Shown one piece after another: positions 1 through 12,616 of a stretch of DNA of 64,000 nt; within the stretch, counting starts at the first letter, position 1, and the number at the start of each line of letters is the position of its first letter. Source of the DNA: Maratus speciosus (Eukaryota > Arthropoda > Arachnida > Araneae > Salticidae). The stretch covers positions 198,278,559-198,342,558 of the forward strand of contig OZ010788.1 of NCBI GenBank assembly GCA_963932465.1. Direction: 5' to 3'. The notes below the pieces were generated by a model. It had not been told where the DNA came from, searched no databases, and worked only from the letters and a program-made list of their open reading frames with translations. The translations under genes were made by a program, and so were the position numbers.

Positions 1-1858
1 TTGATTTAAATCAAAAATTTTCTAAATCTTTAAAATGTCAAAAATAAAATAAAATAAAATAAAATCTAACATGAACATAATTTGAAAGTTTCTTATGAAT
101 AAACAAAAAAGAGCTTTAAATCATTGTTTCTAAGCTTAATTCATGAGTATTGTAAAAAATTGAAAACAGTTGAGTTTGTAAAAAGTTTGTTTTTAAGTTT
201 TTATCCAAACTAAAACAGTTTCATTTAAAAATGATATTTAAATGTAATATAATTTGCAATGTCATCATTTCCGTATTAAATTTCTGCAAATAAAAGAATA
301 AATAGTGTCTTAGTTTCTCGTTCTACTTTTGTAATAATAAATTAATAGCAATTTCAAGTTAAAGAAGAATGAAAGAATGACATCTGCTCAACAGCTAAAT
401 TGTAAATGAGAGAAAAAGAAATAATTGATATAAAAATGGTAAGCACAGCAAGAGCTTCTTCGGTAAAAGTTGAATGAATGTTATTTTTTTTTATTTTTAT
501 TTTTTTTTTTTTTAACTTTGCAACTCATATATACTAAATAAATAATAATTACGGATGGAAAAGGTAGCAAAACTTTTCTTAAAAAGAAAAAAAAATTGAA
601 CCATTGAAAGTTAATAATCCACACTGAGAGGTAATAATGGTGTTACTTAAATATTTTGAGGATTTTTGATATAAGTGATGCTAACTTACATTTTTTTATT
701 CTATATGAATGGGTTTAACTCATTTTCATAATACACATGTAAGTATTACATTTACTAAAGATATTAATCCAGGATATTATACAATGCTTTTTACAATTTA
801 GTAAGTAATACATGTGTAAGTGTAGGTTTTGGTGGTTTACAGTAATTTTCCTAAATACAAATGCAAAACGAGCTGCAAATAATATTTGTTAGTTTTGTTA
901 TTTGTGCTACTAACTAATGAAATTACTTATTTGCAGTTTTTATTAATTCTGTAATTACTTATACTGTGTCTTCTAGGCAATTTTTTTAATGGTGCCGCAC
1001 CATGCCCCTTTTGATATTGACAAAAAGGCACCCTGCCTTAAAAAAATTGTTGAAATTCACCTGTAAGTCGTAGGCAGAGATTTCTTATAAAAAAATTCCC
1101 CATTCAACAGTATTTCTAAATTCATGTGACCAAGATCTTGCAAAAATATAGAGCTTTATTTCTTTAGAAAAAACAGGATATTATTAAAATATGTTATTTA
1201 ATTGTATTTTTCAATTTTTTATTCATAAAATTATTAAAAATTAAGAACCCTTTATTTATCACACTAAAAATTATTCCTTTTTTTTCTTGTATCATTGCTA
1301 AACACATTACTAATATATTTCCTCGCCTTTTTTTTTTTGGAACTAGTATCCTGACCCTTTTTCTTTCTAAAATGAATACTACATTATATTATCATTTTAA
1401 TAAATAAGGCTTAAAAATGTATAATATGTTCCTAATTAGAGAGTTAATTGTTTAATAATTATTAATTTGAAGTAGTGTTTTACTGTTTAATATTAAAATG
1501 CAGTTAATAATTTTAATACTAAATGTTAAATATCATTATCATTAATATTTATAAAGTTTTAGATAATTATTACAATATTAGTGTATATAACATTATTGTA
1601 TGATACTACCTAATGACACTACTAATTTGCAGTTTTTATAATTTCTGTAATTACTAACTAATAATTATAATTTTATTAATTAAAGTGTAAAAACATAGAT
1701 TATGTTAGCAATTGGTGGTTTAATTGTTTTGGAAACCCAAAACTCTTGGTAGCTATTCAGTATTTGATTGCTGGGGAAAAAAATCATAAAAATCCGATTT
1801 AAATTAAAAAAAAATCTGATTTAAATTTTAAAAAATCATGATTTTTTTACACCCTACT
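1..1858. repeat. AT-rich repeat-like DNA, possible truncated MITE
   Basis: No coding frame of note. The first bases contain the palindrome TTGATTTAAATCAA, and 1790-1858 carries related GATTTAAAT motifs and ends in ACACCCTA, which resembles the terminus of hAT-like MITEs. The two parts could belong to one element whose left end lies outside the window, but I could not match two termini. A hairpin-like stretch with GGTGCC motifs lies at about 980-1050. Confidence 0.3.
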
Positions 1859-1929
1859 AATAACAAAGAAGTACCATTATTTTAAACACGATCATACTGA
1901 TTGGGAAAGAAATCACCTTATTTGTATAA

Positions 1930-2060
1930 TTTTTCCTACTGAGTGGAAAAGTGTCTAGACTGGGAATTGAAGTCAGAACCTTTGGATTAGATTGCCAAAA
2001 CTTTATCACTTGAGCTACCTGGCTAAAACCCATCCAAACTACTTTCCTCCAGTGGTGCTG
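1930..2060 (-). mobile_element. tRNA-derived SINE, degenerate (minus strand)
   Basis: Read on the minus strand, this stretch has a pol III A-box-like TAGCTCAAGTGATAAAG and, about 50 bases on, a B-box-like ACTTCAATTCCC. That is the arrangement of a tRNA head. It does not fold into a clean cloverleaf by eye, so I call a SINE rather than a tRNA gene. Similar GATTGGG-AAA motifs at about 1898 and 2087 could be remnants of a target duplication; the exact limits are uncertain. Confidence 0.45.
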
Positions 2061-3076
2061 AATATGTCCGATCCGGCGATCTAGGATTGGGGGAAATTTT
2101 TGCCAGCTGTGGAAATTCTGCAGCAAAAATATGCAATTGATTTCGATTTTAACAATGAATTATATAATTCTCTGAGATAGAAAATTTTTCTTTACAAATA
2201 AAAAGTTCTGTATATAGTGACCTTCACAAAATCGAACTCAGGATAATATGTACCGTATATACTTGCTCGTAAGTTGAGAAGGTTTTGAAAAAAAAAACAA
2301 AAATCCATACCTACAGTAATACACAGTTTATGTAAGCCTATAACATATCATAAAATTTTGAGGAAATTTTCATATGGATTCGGGGAAATGTTCGGAGTGA
2401 AAAAAATTTCTGCACCCCTGCTTTCCTCAGACAACCTTTTTGGCAATCACATCTAGTCCGTTATCTGAGCCCAACAGAATAAATCACATGTGTGACAAAA
2501 TAATGTAAGCCATAGGTATCACAATACTTTTCTTCTGATTGATTTTTAAGACAACAACAATCAAAATTTAAAATTTGTAGAGATTTCTTAATTCTCCCAT
2601 CTTCATTCTTTATTCCTCTTATACATTCATTTGTCGTTTGTGTCTATTTTGTCACATATGATTGCTATATAGGAAAATACATTTCACACATTACTAAATA
2701 ACGCCACTGTTCCAAAAAAAAAAAAAAAAGAATCCTGGAGCTTTCAGGATATTAGATGATTGTTTTATATGATAATTTATTGGAGTATACTTCTAGTTAT
2801 GTATAGTTGTAAATTAATCTTCTGTTTATGTGGCTGGTTCAGGAATTTTATTCTTTATTTCACACTATCTGTAGTGTAAAAAATGTGACTGAAATTCAGC
2901 TTGTTGTTTACTACAAAAAATTTCAACTCCTATTTTATTTAAATAACAGTTCAATTCTGAAATTGAAAGAAGTTTGCCAGATTGAAAGTTCATTGTATAA
3001 AGAATTTGTTTGTTATTTTTCCTAAACTGAAGGTTAATTTAAAAAAATAAAATAATAGGTTTCTACTAGCTTTATA
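2061..3076. other. AT-rich intergenic DNA with one solo MITE end
   Basis: No gene seen. At 2251-2280 there is TACCGTATATACTTGCTCG, a diverged copy of the terminal repeat of the MITE at 15985-16365. No partner end is nearby, so it is a solo or truncated end. A poly-A run lies at about 2714-2729. The small frame at 2828-3025 has low-complexity AT-driven composition and no recognisable domain. Confidence 0.45.
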
Positions 3077-3522
3077 TAGGGTGGCCAAAATTAAAATATA
3101 AGTGTTTAAAGCTCAATTATAAAAAAATGTACCCGGGCAAATGTTTCACTAAAGTGAAAATGCACTTATGTTTATGTTCTGAATGACTCTTTGAAGACAT
3201 ATAAAACAATTTTTCCTTGATTTTAAATTTTAATAAAAAGTTTTAGATGATGATCAAAATGTATCACTTTCTACACCAATTCATCTGTTTTTCAACAAAA
3301 ATGGCAGTCATTTATCAATGTTCAATCTCTCTCTTATATAGGATTTCTACCCAAACTCAGCCCCCAGTGTCTTTTTTGCCCTTGTAGCTGAAAATGTGAA
3401 CTATTTTTTTTCTTAATAAATTGATTTCTCATGGTCTAAATAGTATACACAAAATGGTGTTATATTTGCCCCAGTACTTTCTTTATAATATAAATATCTA
3501 TACTTAAATTATGACCACCCTG
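3077..3522. mobile_element. MITE with GGGTGGYCA termini
   Basis: The left end reads TAGGGTGGCCAAAATTAAAA and the right end, reverse complemented, reads CAGGGTGGTCATAATTTAAG. Together they form an imperfect terminal inverted repeat of more than 20 bp. CTTTAT occurs just outside both ends, with slightly different spacing, so the target duplication is only suggestive. The interior is non-coding. The CAGGG-type terminus suggests the hAT group. Confidence 0.5.
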
Positions 3523-3844
3523 TTCTTTATTTTATTTATGATCATGCATTCATACATTATGTATATTAATATATTAATTCATGTTTGATTTCACTGATTT
3601 GTTACAGTGTTTTAAGATGGTGAATAATAAGTTTTAACTTATGTGTGACTTTATCTTCTACCATTACAGCTGTGCGAAAAGTGAGTCCAACAAATCCCAT
3701 TACTTTATTCTTTATTTTATTTATATTAAAATATATCTGTATAAAAAATTTATAACCCAACACTTCTGTATTGCATTGCATGCATATATATATACATACA
3801 TACATACACTTTTTTATTATTTCTTTGTTTTATTACATGAAGAT

Positions 3845-3958
3845 AGAAAAAGAAATATTTTCTTTCTTGCTGTGTTGTGTAGAAAAAGAAAAATATTTTC
3901 TTCTCTTGCTGTGTTGTGTAGAAAAAGAAAAATATTTTCTTCTCTTGCTGTGTTGTGT
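3845..3958. repeat. 39-bp minisatellite, three copies
   Basis: The second and third units (3881-3919 and 3920-3958) are identical; the first is shorter and slightly diverged. Each unit runs from AGAAAAAGAAAAATATTTTC to TTGCTGTGTTGTGT. Because 39 is a multiple of three, the array stays open in several frames on both strands, which explains the overlapping short frames here. None of them is a credible gene. Confidence 0.85.
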
Positions 3959-4372
3959 ATCTTAGCAGTCCACAAAGCATGATAACTTTCAGTTTTGAAA
4001 ATGTATAATCTTTTGTAGTCGAATATTATTTCATGCAAAAACTTACGTCTTCATATACTATTGATATTTTTTCTCCTTAAAAAAAATGTATTGTAAGTTT
4101 ATTTATTGTTTACAAATTTATTATGAAAGCATGTATAATTGTTGATAAACTTTAATTTTTTTTTTTTTTTTATTTGTTACGTGTTTATTATGTTTATTAA
4201 CTAAATTTGGCTGCAAAATTCTAAAGAGTAGTTTTTCTTAAATATTTCACTAATTATGTATGCATACATAGCAGTGTATTTTCATGTTTCTCACATGTAT
4301 GACTGTATGGTTTTACCAACTCAAATAAAGCTTTCATTTGTATGCTAAACTGTTTTTCTATAATACCTTATC

Positions 4373-4405
<33 letters not shown>

Positions 4406-5021
4406 CAAATGAGAGCAATTTCAGTTCTGAATATTTTGATAGGAAATTTGTATTTTTGTGTTTTTTTTTTTTTTGCTTCAAAAATATCCCCTTAAAAATG
4501 AACACATTACTATACATTTTCCTTTAATTAAAAATATATATATATATATATATACTTCTATCTTGGAATACTAATTTTGATGTTGAGCACAGAATTACTT
4601 TACGTTTGAAATAAATGTTGAATTTTTCAGAAGCCACTAATATTGCATTTTCCTGTAAAAATCTAAAATCTTTACATAATTAAAATATTTCAATACTAAA
4701 ATTTCAAAATTAATGTGAAGAATTTGAATGTTACTCAACTTTTTTAAGCCTTTTTGGGCATACTTTTTTTATTTTCTAAATTATTTCTAGATTTTAGTTC
4801 CATTTTATAGATATTAAAATTTCTTATTCCTTTATGTAGTGGCTCTAAAGCTATTCTGAGCGCAGTGCCATAATTTGTATTATAAGATATAAATGTCTGA
4901 AACTTTCCAGTTAAAGGAACAGACAATGTAGATATACATTATTTTTTATTATAAAAGTAAATAAATGTAAGGTTAAAATATTTAGAACTAAAGCGACTTC
5001 CATGTAATATAAATATTAGTA
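3959..5021. other. AT-rich intergenic DNA
   Basis: No gene seen. The stretch holds a long poly-A run at about 4373-4402, a poly-T run at about 4459-4474, and an (AT)n run at about 4532-4553. The short frames here are built on these homopolymers. Confidence 0.6.
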
Positions 5022-5861
5022 CAGTCTAATCTCGTTATCCCGGCACTCTAATGACTAGGAAAAAATGTCGTCATAAGCAGAGTGTCGCGGTAACCGGAGT
5101 TGAAGAAAAATATGCTTATAAAAAGCTGTATTTTTAATTAATTAAAGACAATTTTAAATTCATAACTGTTCTTGCAGTTTTAAGCAATAAAACATTATTA
5201 TTAAACAAAATAAACACAAAAACAAAATTCAAAAGAATAAAAATTAGGTTTATGATGGCTTGTTTTTTATTGTTACATGAAATATTGATGAATTAAGGTT
5301 TGCTTATCCCTAGATGTGCTTCTTACAATTCTTTTTTCATTATTATATAATGAATTGTAATCAATATTCGTTGTTTCAGAAATGGATGTTAGATAATTTC
5401 TGATAGTTTAAATGCAATGCAATGCTTTGCGGTTTTAGTCGGATGAAAAATGCTGTGTAATCACAAGAAAGCGTCGCCTGACCAGAACAAAAAGACTGCG
5501 AGTAGACTGACACGTCTATCTAGAGCTTAAGTGGATCATTCATAGTGTGTGGGTTTATTTATTCAGATAAAGGATTGAAGTAAAATTTCTCATTTATCTT
5601 AATGGGTATTTTAGACACTTTTGTGAAAAGTTTGGCTTAGACATTTCTTACCGGTTAATTGCTGTGCTTATAAGATGAATGATGAAAAAATGGACAATTT
5701 TCCTAAACCGTCGGGATATCCGGAGTTGAAAAATATTCAACGACGTAAAATCCAGAGTTTATTTACATTAAAATCCTGTACAGAAAATCAGGACTTTGAA
5801 AAACTGACGTGATAAGCAGAGTGACGTGAAAACTGGGTGTCGCGATAAAGAGGTCCGACTG
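5022..5861. mobile_element. Pogo/Tigger-type MITE, TA-flanked, 840 bp
   Basis: The left end is CAGTCTAATCTCGTTATCCC. The right end, reverse complemented, is CAGTCGGACCTCTTTATCGC. Both are flanked by TA, the target of Tc1/mariner/pogo elements. Internal copies of the terminal motif (for example GTGTCGCGGTAACCGGAG at about 5083 and GATATCCGGAG at about 5715) lie near each end. There is no transposase frame, so it is non-autonomous. Confidence 0.8.
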
Positions 5862-7070
5862 TAATTTGATTTTTTAATACATTTAACATCATCATAATTA
5901 TCATCATTTAAGTAATAATAAAATAGGTTTAATTATTACTTTTCAGAATAAAGAATTGTATTTAAACAGGATTCTAGGAAATAAAATAAATAAATTTGAA
6001 TTTCTAATAATTTTGCAATAATAATAATAATAAATACAAATTATTTTCATAAAAAATATTTTTGAAACAGATTTTCTGAGCTAGATTTACTGTTATGAAA
6101 TTTACAAATTTTGCTTAATTACACTTTAACAATTTCTTAATGCATTAATGTTGTATTCGTTTTCTCTTTAAACATTAATTGTGATTTACTTAGTTAGTGT
6201 AAATAATTAAAAAAAAATAATAGAAGACTAGCAAATATTAAAATTTTAATTTACTAATCTGTATTTGGTAAAAATTGCATTCATCAGATTTGAAGTATCT
6301 TTATATAAATTGTTATGTATTTAAAAATGCCTTTCTTTGTTTAAAAAATAGGAATTAATGTAGTAAGAAAATTAATAGATAAAGTATAGCCATTATTTTT
6401 TAACCCACATGAAAAGTACAGAGAATTTCATTGGGAAGAAAGACCTTTGGATAGATGACATCACAAATTTGTCTGAAGTAGGCGTTGGTGCAGCACTCTT
6501 CTGAAAGTATTATGATTTAGATAAGAAATTTTTCTTCATTTTTTTTTATGTATAAGTTACAAAATATTGAACTTATTCTTCCTTAAAATTTATTTACTTA
6601 AAAAATTCTCAACAGAAATTAATTAAAATTTTTCTTCCTTCTTTCTCTCCCTTATGCCTTCACTGTTGAAGAGGTGGGAGAAGGAGTAGTGAGATTTATC
6701 ATTAAAAAAAAAAGTCACCCCTTCCCCTTGATAAGATGAAGTCCAGACTAAAGCATTAAGATTTGAAAAGTTATACGTTTGCTTCCGCTGAACTGTAAAA
6801 TTCTTCAAAATGATAAATTGTAGAATCTGTACTGTATTGCATTAATTATGTAAGTTCAACTCACCACACACAGTATATCTGATTATCCTTATTTGCTGTA
6901 AGAATTTGACTGATTATTCCTTAGAAAGTTTTTCTAAAGTCCTTGTTAATTTGATTGAAAGAAATTTGTCCTTTTCTGGTTGGAACCTCTCTATCTTTAT
7001 ATTTAAAATAATAATAATAATAATTGTTCCCTGTAACTTTTAATTTATTATGCATTTTATTTTTATAATA
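5862..7070. other. AT-rich intergenic DNA
   Basis: Nothing recognisable beyond short ATA/ATT microsatellite runs (about 6019-6033 and 7009-7024). The small minus-strand frame at 6623-6808 has no motif and lies in low-complexity sequence. Confidence 0.6.
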
Positions 7071-7989
7071 CAGTAAAACCTCCATAACGGACACCTATTT
7101 AACAGACAGTTTTCCAATCCCCACTCCCAAAACCTAAATTTTTGTATGTTAAACCTCTGAATAACAGACATTCCGAATAGCGAACAGTAATTTTGGCGAT
7201 GAAGTATGAAAAATTATTTTTTACAAGAAAAAAAGTAAAAAGTCTCTAAATTTATCAGGGCAAAGTGTTACAAATTTTGTGATCACAGATAAATGTAGTG
7301 GTTGGGTGTTGGGTTGAGGAAAATCCCACCCCTGTCCTATGTGCACTTCCGAGAAAGAAAACGTCCCTTTTTTTCTGCTAATTAATGTCTAGAAGTACAA
7401 ATTTCTTAATCCACAGAATTCCATAATAAATAAATCATTTACTCTTTCTTTTTAAATGTGAGTAAGATAACTTCGTTTACAATTGGCATGAAACTTTAGG
7501 ATAGATAATATGCTGACTAGTAGTTTTGTTTCATTATACTCAAGCTCAAACAGTTTTTCGGATAATCTTAAACAGCGTCAAGAAACAAAGAAAAACCAAA
7601 AAATTCATTTTAGTAGGGCTCGTTTATAAAATTAAAAAAGTAATTAATTGGATTGCATCATTGTATAACATAGAAGAGAAAAATCAGAGACGTCACATGG
7701 CGTCATATCGAGGCTAACGAAAAAGAAAGGCTAGCGTGTATCTGTTTTTACAGACTGCTGGAGTCACTTGACGCTCGAATGCACCAATGCATGTGTACGA
7801 AATGAGCATGACATCACTCTAGCAGAGCTCCCAAATGGTCCCTTCACCCCCCCCCCCCCCCCAAAATCCTTTTTTTGGAAAATGGTCCCCTTTTATGCAT
7901 TTTGGTCCCCTTAGTCCCCTTTCTGTAGCTGGAAAAAATTTATTAATGTTGAAAAATCTTCACAAAATTCCGAAAACTCTAAAATCACA

Positions 7990-8700
7990 AAAGTTCAAAT
8001 TGCGCTTTACTATTATAGCAAGCTAAAACATTGTAACTGGAATTCTTTCATGAATGTCAAAAAATTGTCGCACAATGTGAAAAGATGTTAAAATATACGC
8101 ATTGAAAATCTCATTAAAAATCACTAAAAATTCAAGTTAGAGGACAAAATTTTACTATATTAAGCTAGAAGTTTGAACCGAATTTCAAAAAATCGCCATA
8201 AAATGTAAAAAAAGAAAAAGAAAAAATTTAATAAATTGCCATAGGAATTCAGTTTTATTGAAAAGAGGACAAAATTTAATAAGTTCTGCAAAAAGATTGA
8301 AACTGGAATCCTTTTAAAAATTGTAAAATGACAAAAAATTACATAAAAAATTCAAAAATTGCTGTAATAAGCTTTATTGAAAAGGACAACACTTACTGAA
8401 TTGGGTTAAAAAATTGAAACTGTATCCCATTTACTAGTGTGATAAAGTCACTGCATAAAAATTGCTAAAAATTCAGAAAATCAGAGAAGTCAGAATGTAC
8501 TGTAGTAGGGCTAAAACATTGTATCCGGAATTTTTTCACAAATGGGAGAAAAAATCCTTCACAGGATGTGATTTTTTTTTTCCTTCTTTAATCGCTAACA
8601 ATTTAAACCAGAGGATGCAATCGTGGAAAGACAAAATTTACGACATTAGGGTTAAAAGTTTGAAACCGAATTTCTTTTATGAATGTTAAAAATCACTGTA
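7990..8700. repeat. Degenerate tandem repeat, roughly 120-bp unit
   Basis: About six diverged copies share a block that reads approximately GACAAAATTTA, then a TTAGGCTAAAA-like motif, then TTGAAAC-GGAATTT and a following ATGTxAAAAATC block. Copies start near 8000, 8140, 8265, 8380, 8500 and 8630. Spacing is irregular (about 115-135 bp), so this is an old array. No coding potential is seen. Confidence 0.6.
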
Positions 8701-8749
8701 AAATGCCAAAAAACAATGAAATAACTGCGAAAAATTTTGTTATACTGTG

Positions 8750-9250
8750 CTTTTTTAGCTCACAGGCTATCAAAGCTTGAGAGCTATTGTGCCCACCGGT
8801 GCTGTATATGTATGCACGTACGTACATAGCTACATATAACGCAATAACTGTTGATAAAAATATCTGATTTGCTTCAATTTTTTTTTTTAAAACCATTTGG
8901 AAAAATGGTTATTGTCCTCATCAGGGTAGGAAATCAAAAGCATATCTGAAAGTTTTTATTGGTTTAATCATCATTTTATTCGTTTTATGATTGGTCTATA
9001 CAGTAATCTGTATTTCCCTTTACTTTCAACAAAGATGGACAACAGAGTGTTGCCACTATGACAAAAAAGTAATGAAAACTACAAAAAAAATTAACAACTC
9101 AGAAACAAATTAAGATGCAACTAAGATTTCAAACAAATTGCATTTAAAAGTACATTTTTTTTCCCTCTATACGACGATATAAAAAGTAATATTGTGGGAT
9201 GTTTAGAAGTTTAAGAAATAAATTTCATTTAAAATTGGCCGTCAGATTTC
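8750..9250. repeat. Dispersed repeat, second copy at about 31430-31660
   Basis: Within this stretch, 9050-9230 matches 31490-31650. The shared parts include CAAACAAATTGCATTTAAAA, then GTAC, a T run, and ACGACGGTATAAAAA-like sequence followed by GATG-TTAGAAGTTTA. The two copies belong to one interspersed family whose ends I could not fix. Confidence 0.6.
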
Positions 9251-9540
9251 TTTGAAATCTGACGATGGAAAAGCCTTTTCCCGAACAGCCAATGAAATGC
9301 TTGGATAATACATGAGTTTCAGGTGGATAATACGTACGAGTCGCAGGCGATTTCTGTCGCTTGCAATAACACTATTAATGTTTAATTCATGACGTACGTA
9401 ATGTATGATCAAGTCTGTGCTATTTTTTATGTCTTAAATTTTAGTCTTTGAAAAAATCATTTTTAAAATGGTCGTTGTAATTTGTTAAATTGCATTTTTT
9501 TGTTATTTATTAATATATTTATTTTTATTTTTTTAGTTTC

Positions 9541-9785
9541 ATTCTGATAAGGCGCTTCCCTGATTAGTTTTGGGGGTTCATTGGTTAAGCATAAAGGGGG
9601 CGGGAGACGAGGGCTAATACTTCCTTAATTTAAATAAATGGGATTTTCTATCCAATTTGCTTCAAATTTGATATACTGGTTTATTCTGATAAAGTGCTCC
9701 CCTGATGACATTTGGCGGCTCATTGGTTAAATATAAAGATGTGAAACAGGGGGAGGGGGCTAATCCCTCGTTAAATTATATTTCG
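9541..9785. repeat. Two direct repeats, period about 143 bp
   Basis: Units start at ATTCTGATAAGGCG (about 9541) and ATTCTGATAAAGTG (about 9684). Both continue with a CCCTGAT block, GGTTCATTGGTTAA-like sequence and an AGGGGGCTAAT block before a TTAAATT stretch. They are clearly diverged copies. No function is evident. Confidence 0.6.
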
Positions 9786-10307
9786 AGGGGCATTATTCTT
9801 TGAAATAAGCGTATAATTTATAATTAGTGTGAATAGCCTGTAAGCTCAATGCCATCAGTTTAACTGGGCACTTTTCTTTTTATTCATTGATCACTGTTAC
9901 TCCATGTTAAATTCGAAGAAATGCACTATACTTTGTAATTGCTTGTGTGTAACTCTGTTAGCAATTGATTTGATATTTTCTTAGATGCATTAATTTTTAG
10001 TGTTTATATTTTATTGCAAATCATTTTTTTTTTTTTGCTGTTATAAATATTAAGGGGAGACATCAGTGAAATTCTTTGAAGAAAATATTTTTTTATTGGC
10101 TTAAAAAATCCTTTGAACCTTCCTGAATTCATTGGTATGCCTAGTTTTTCTTCTGACCATTAGAAATAATTGTAAGAATTCAAGGGAAGACGAGACTCTC
10201 GTACTAAGGGAAGACACGACTGGGACGCTATGCCCACTCGCATTAATTTTACTCTAGCATTTTATACTCAGTTATTATATGTAACTAAATTTTATCCATG
10301 TGTTTAT

Positions 10308-10737
10308 TAGTGATGTAACGAATAGTGATTTAGCCGAATACCGAATATTCGGCCAAGTTTTAGGCCAAATACCGAATATTCGGCGGTCGAATACTGACTT
10401 TAATATAAATGACTTTTATTTTAATTGTTTAATTTATTTTTTCAATTTTAAAATAAATTAAATTAAGGACTAATTGAAATTAATTTTTTTTTTTTTTTGA
10501 GTTTTCAAAAATCATAACAGCTGAATGTATTTTTTGTTATACTTTAAATGTCTTAAAAAATACTTTAAAGATAACACATGACTTTTAAAAATGTAAATAA
10601 TAATTTAATTCATTTAATTTTAATTCATGGCACTATTCGACTACAGGTATTCGGTCAAATGTCCCACTATTCGGCCACAGGTATTCGGACGAATATCTGT
10701 TCAATATTTGGCCGGCCGAATATTCGTTACATCCCTA
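10308..10737. mobile_element. hAT MITE, 430 bp, perfect 8-bp target duplication
   Basis: The termini are TAGTGATGTAACGAATA and, reverse complemented, TAGGGATGTAACGAATATT. The flanks GTGTTTAT (10300-10307) and GTGTTTAT (10738-10745) are identical 8-mers, the hAT signature. CCGAATATTCGG-type palindromic motifs recur near both ends as subterminal repeats. It carries no transposase and must be mobilised in trans. Confidence 0.9.
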
Positions 10738-10827
10738 GTGTTTATATATACTTTAATTCATGTGTTTGATAAAACACTGCAAGAACTTCACACAAGTTAG
10801 AAGTGTCTTAAGCTTTGTAGCTTTTCG

Positions 10828-11806
10828 AAAAATTGTACTTTTCAGCTAAAAATCCCATTAATTCCTAAAGTACTTGAGTGATTTCGATACAAATTTTTTA
10901 TTGGTAGAGTATAAATATAAGATCATATGTGGTAGACAGTTTAAAAATTTTTTAATTAGTTTCAGAGAAAACATTTCTGAAAATAGAAAATTTCTGAAAA
11001 ATTGCCATTGCTCTAAAATAAGAAGTTTTAGTTGCAGAAACAAACAAACAAAAAAAAAAAACTGTCTGCCATAAGTCTTGAGCATTATCCAGTGAATAGG
11101 GATTCAGAATTTCATCAAAATCAGTCAGGTAGTTTCTGAGGAAACAGGTCTTAAAGCTTGCATCCCCCTTCCCCCTATGATTGCACCCATTCTTGTCTTC
11201 CCTCAAAAATACTTTTTGACTTTGTCATTTTGTAACACAAAGTGCAAGTTCAAAAAATGCAAGTCGCAGTTCAACGCAAAACAAAATACAAAAAGTTGGC
11301 ATCTTTTGATTGAGCAATAAGAAAGTTTTAAAAAGGTGTATAAACATTTGAAAAACTATCGACACTCCCAACGTCTGTTTTGTCAATACGTAATCAGAAA
11401 ACTCAATTTGTCATTCGCAAAGAGCGAGAATTGTGAATATTTATGTTTTTTGGATATCCTGAAAAATCATATTTTTCAGGTAAAAATCCCATTATCTCAT
11501 AAAGTACTCGAGCAATTTTGATATATATATTTTGTGGTAGAGTATAAATATAAGATAATAGCAAACATATGTGGCAGATAGTTTTTTAAAAAATTAATAA
11601 AATTTCTGAAAAATTGCCATTGCTCTAAAATAAAAAGTTTTAGTTGCAGAAAAAAAAAAAAAAAAACTGTTTGCCATAAATCGTGAGCATAATCCAGTGA
11701 ATATGGATTCCAAATTTCATCAAGATCGGTCAGGTAGTTTCCGAGAAAACAGGTCTTAAAGCTCGCATATTTCCCATAGGATTGCACCCATTCTTGTCTT
11801 CCCTTA
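10828..11806. repeat. Two long diverged direct repeats, period about 630 bp
   Basis: The unit beginning at about 10828 (AAAAATTGTACTTTTCAG) recurs at about 11460. Both copies contain TAGAGTATAAATATAAGAT, GAAAAATTGCCATTGCTCTA, a poly-A run, and GATTGCACCCATTCTTGTCT near their ends (about 11179 and 11781). The unit looks like part of an interspersed element: AAGGGAAGAC at about 10181 and its complement near 11800 may be its inverted termini. The short frames here are shadows of these repeats. Confidence 0.6.
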
Positions 11807-12616
11807 ATAAAGCATCAATTTAAATTAAAAGCTTTGTTAACGAAAATTACAATGTGATTACTGAATATTGGAATACTTCCTATCTTCTTGCAGTAGACTA
11901 TTTAGCTGAGTGTACTTTTTAGTAACCCATCTTTATAAAGATAACCAATTAATATATTTTTTGGGGTTATTTTTTAAAATTTGCTTGCATATTTAGGAAA
12001 ACTCGGTGCAGTATTTTTAGACCTGGTCCCCCAAAGTCCTCCTTTTTAATATAAATGGTCCCCCAAAGTCCCCTTTTAAAATAAAAATGGTCCTCTTTCA
12101 GGAGACTAAAATGTTTTGGGAGCCCTGCTGTAGCAGTCTGTAAAAAAATATATGTGGGATGCGCCACAATAGCCTGTCTTTTTCGTTAGCCTCGGTGTCA
12201 TATAATCTCAGCAAAAGAAAAATAATCACTGAAAACCTAACATACACATAGCTGGCAACTTTTAAGCTTTTCTGCTACCACTAAAATTTAATAAAGATTT
12301 TCGGCTTGTTTAGTCGTGAGATTTCGATGATTAAGTAAGACAATATTTACTATAAACTTTTAGTGGTAGGAAGAAAGCATAAAAGTTGGCAGCTATACAT
12401 ACGATTTTATTTATTTATTTTTACTCTTTTATAAAGCAAAGAAAAAAGTTACTCTATTTTATTTTTTATTTCTTTTTGGGAAAATTGCATACTGATTTTT
12501 TTGGCAGCGAGTATTAAAGGTTTCAAGAATGAGACGAGAGCACGGAAAAAAAAAAAAAAAACTATTTTGCAATGTCGATATTTGTTTGATTCTTGTTAGT
12601 GATTAATATTTCGTGA

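Larger units (their letters stand above)
7823..12127. mobile_element. hAT-like element inside the Mutator-like MITE
   Basis: The left end reads CAGAGCTCCCAAATGGTCCC. The right end, reverse complemented, reads CAGGGCTCCCAAAACATTTT, followed by several GGACCATTT / GGTCCCC motifs mirrored near the left end. The flanks CTCTAG and CTGTAG could be an eroded target duplication. I see no transposase. The interior (about 4.3 kb) is made of tandem and dispersed repeats listed separately, so this may itself be a composite. Confidence 0.5.
7709..12194. mobile_element. Mutator-like (MULE-type) insertion with 9-bp target duplication
   Basis: Both ends begin CGAGGCTAACGAAAAAGA when read inward, and both arms later share TTTTTACAGACTGCT. 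The flanks are GCGTCATAT (7700-7708) and GTGTCATAT (12195-12203), a 9-bp duplication with one mismatch. A 9-bp duplication is typical of the Mutator group. If the hAT-like insertion at 7823-12127 is removed, only about 180 bp remain, so the original element was a small non-autonomous MITE. Confidence 0.65.

Noticed and set aside
1930..2060. Functional tRNA gene on the minus strand
   Set aside because: The boxes are present but the stems do not pair well, and the sequence continues into a SINE-like body.
3641..4038. Overlapping small genes on both strands
   Set aside because: They arise from the 39-bp minisatellite, which keeps several frames open.
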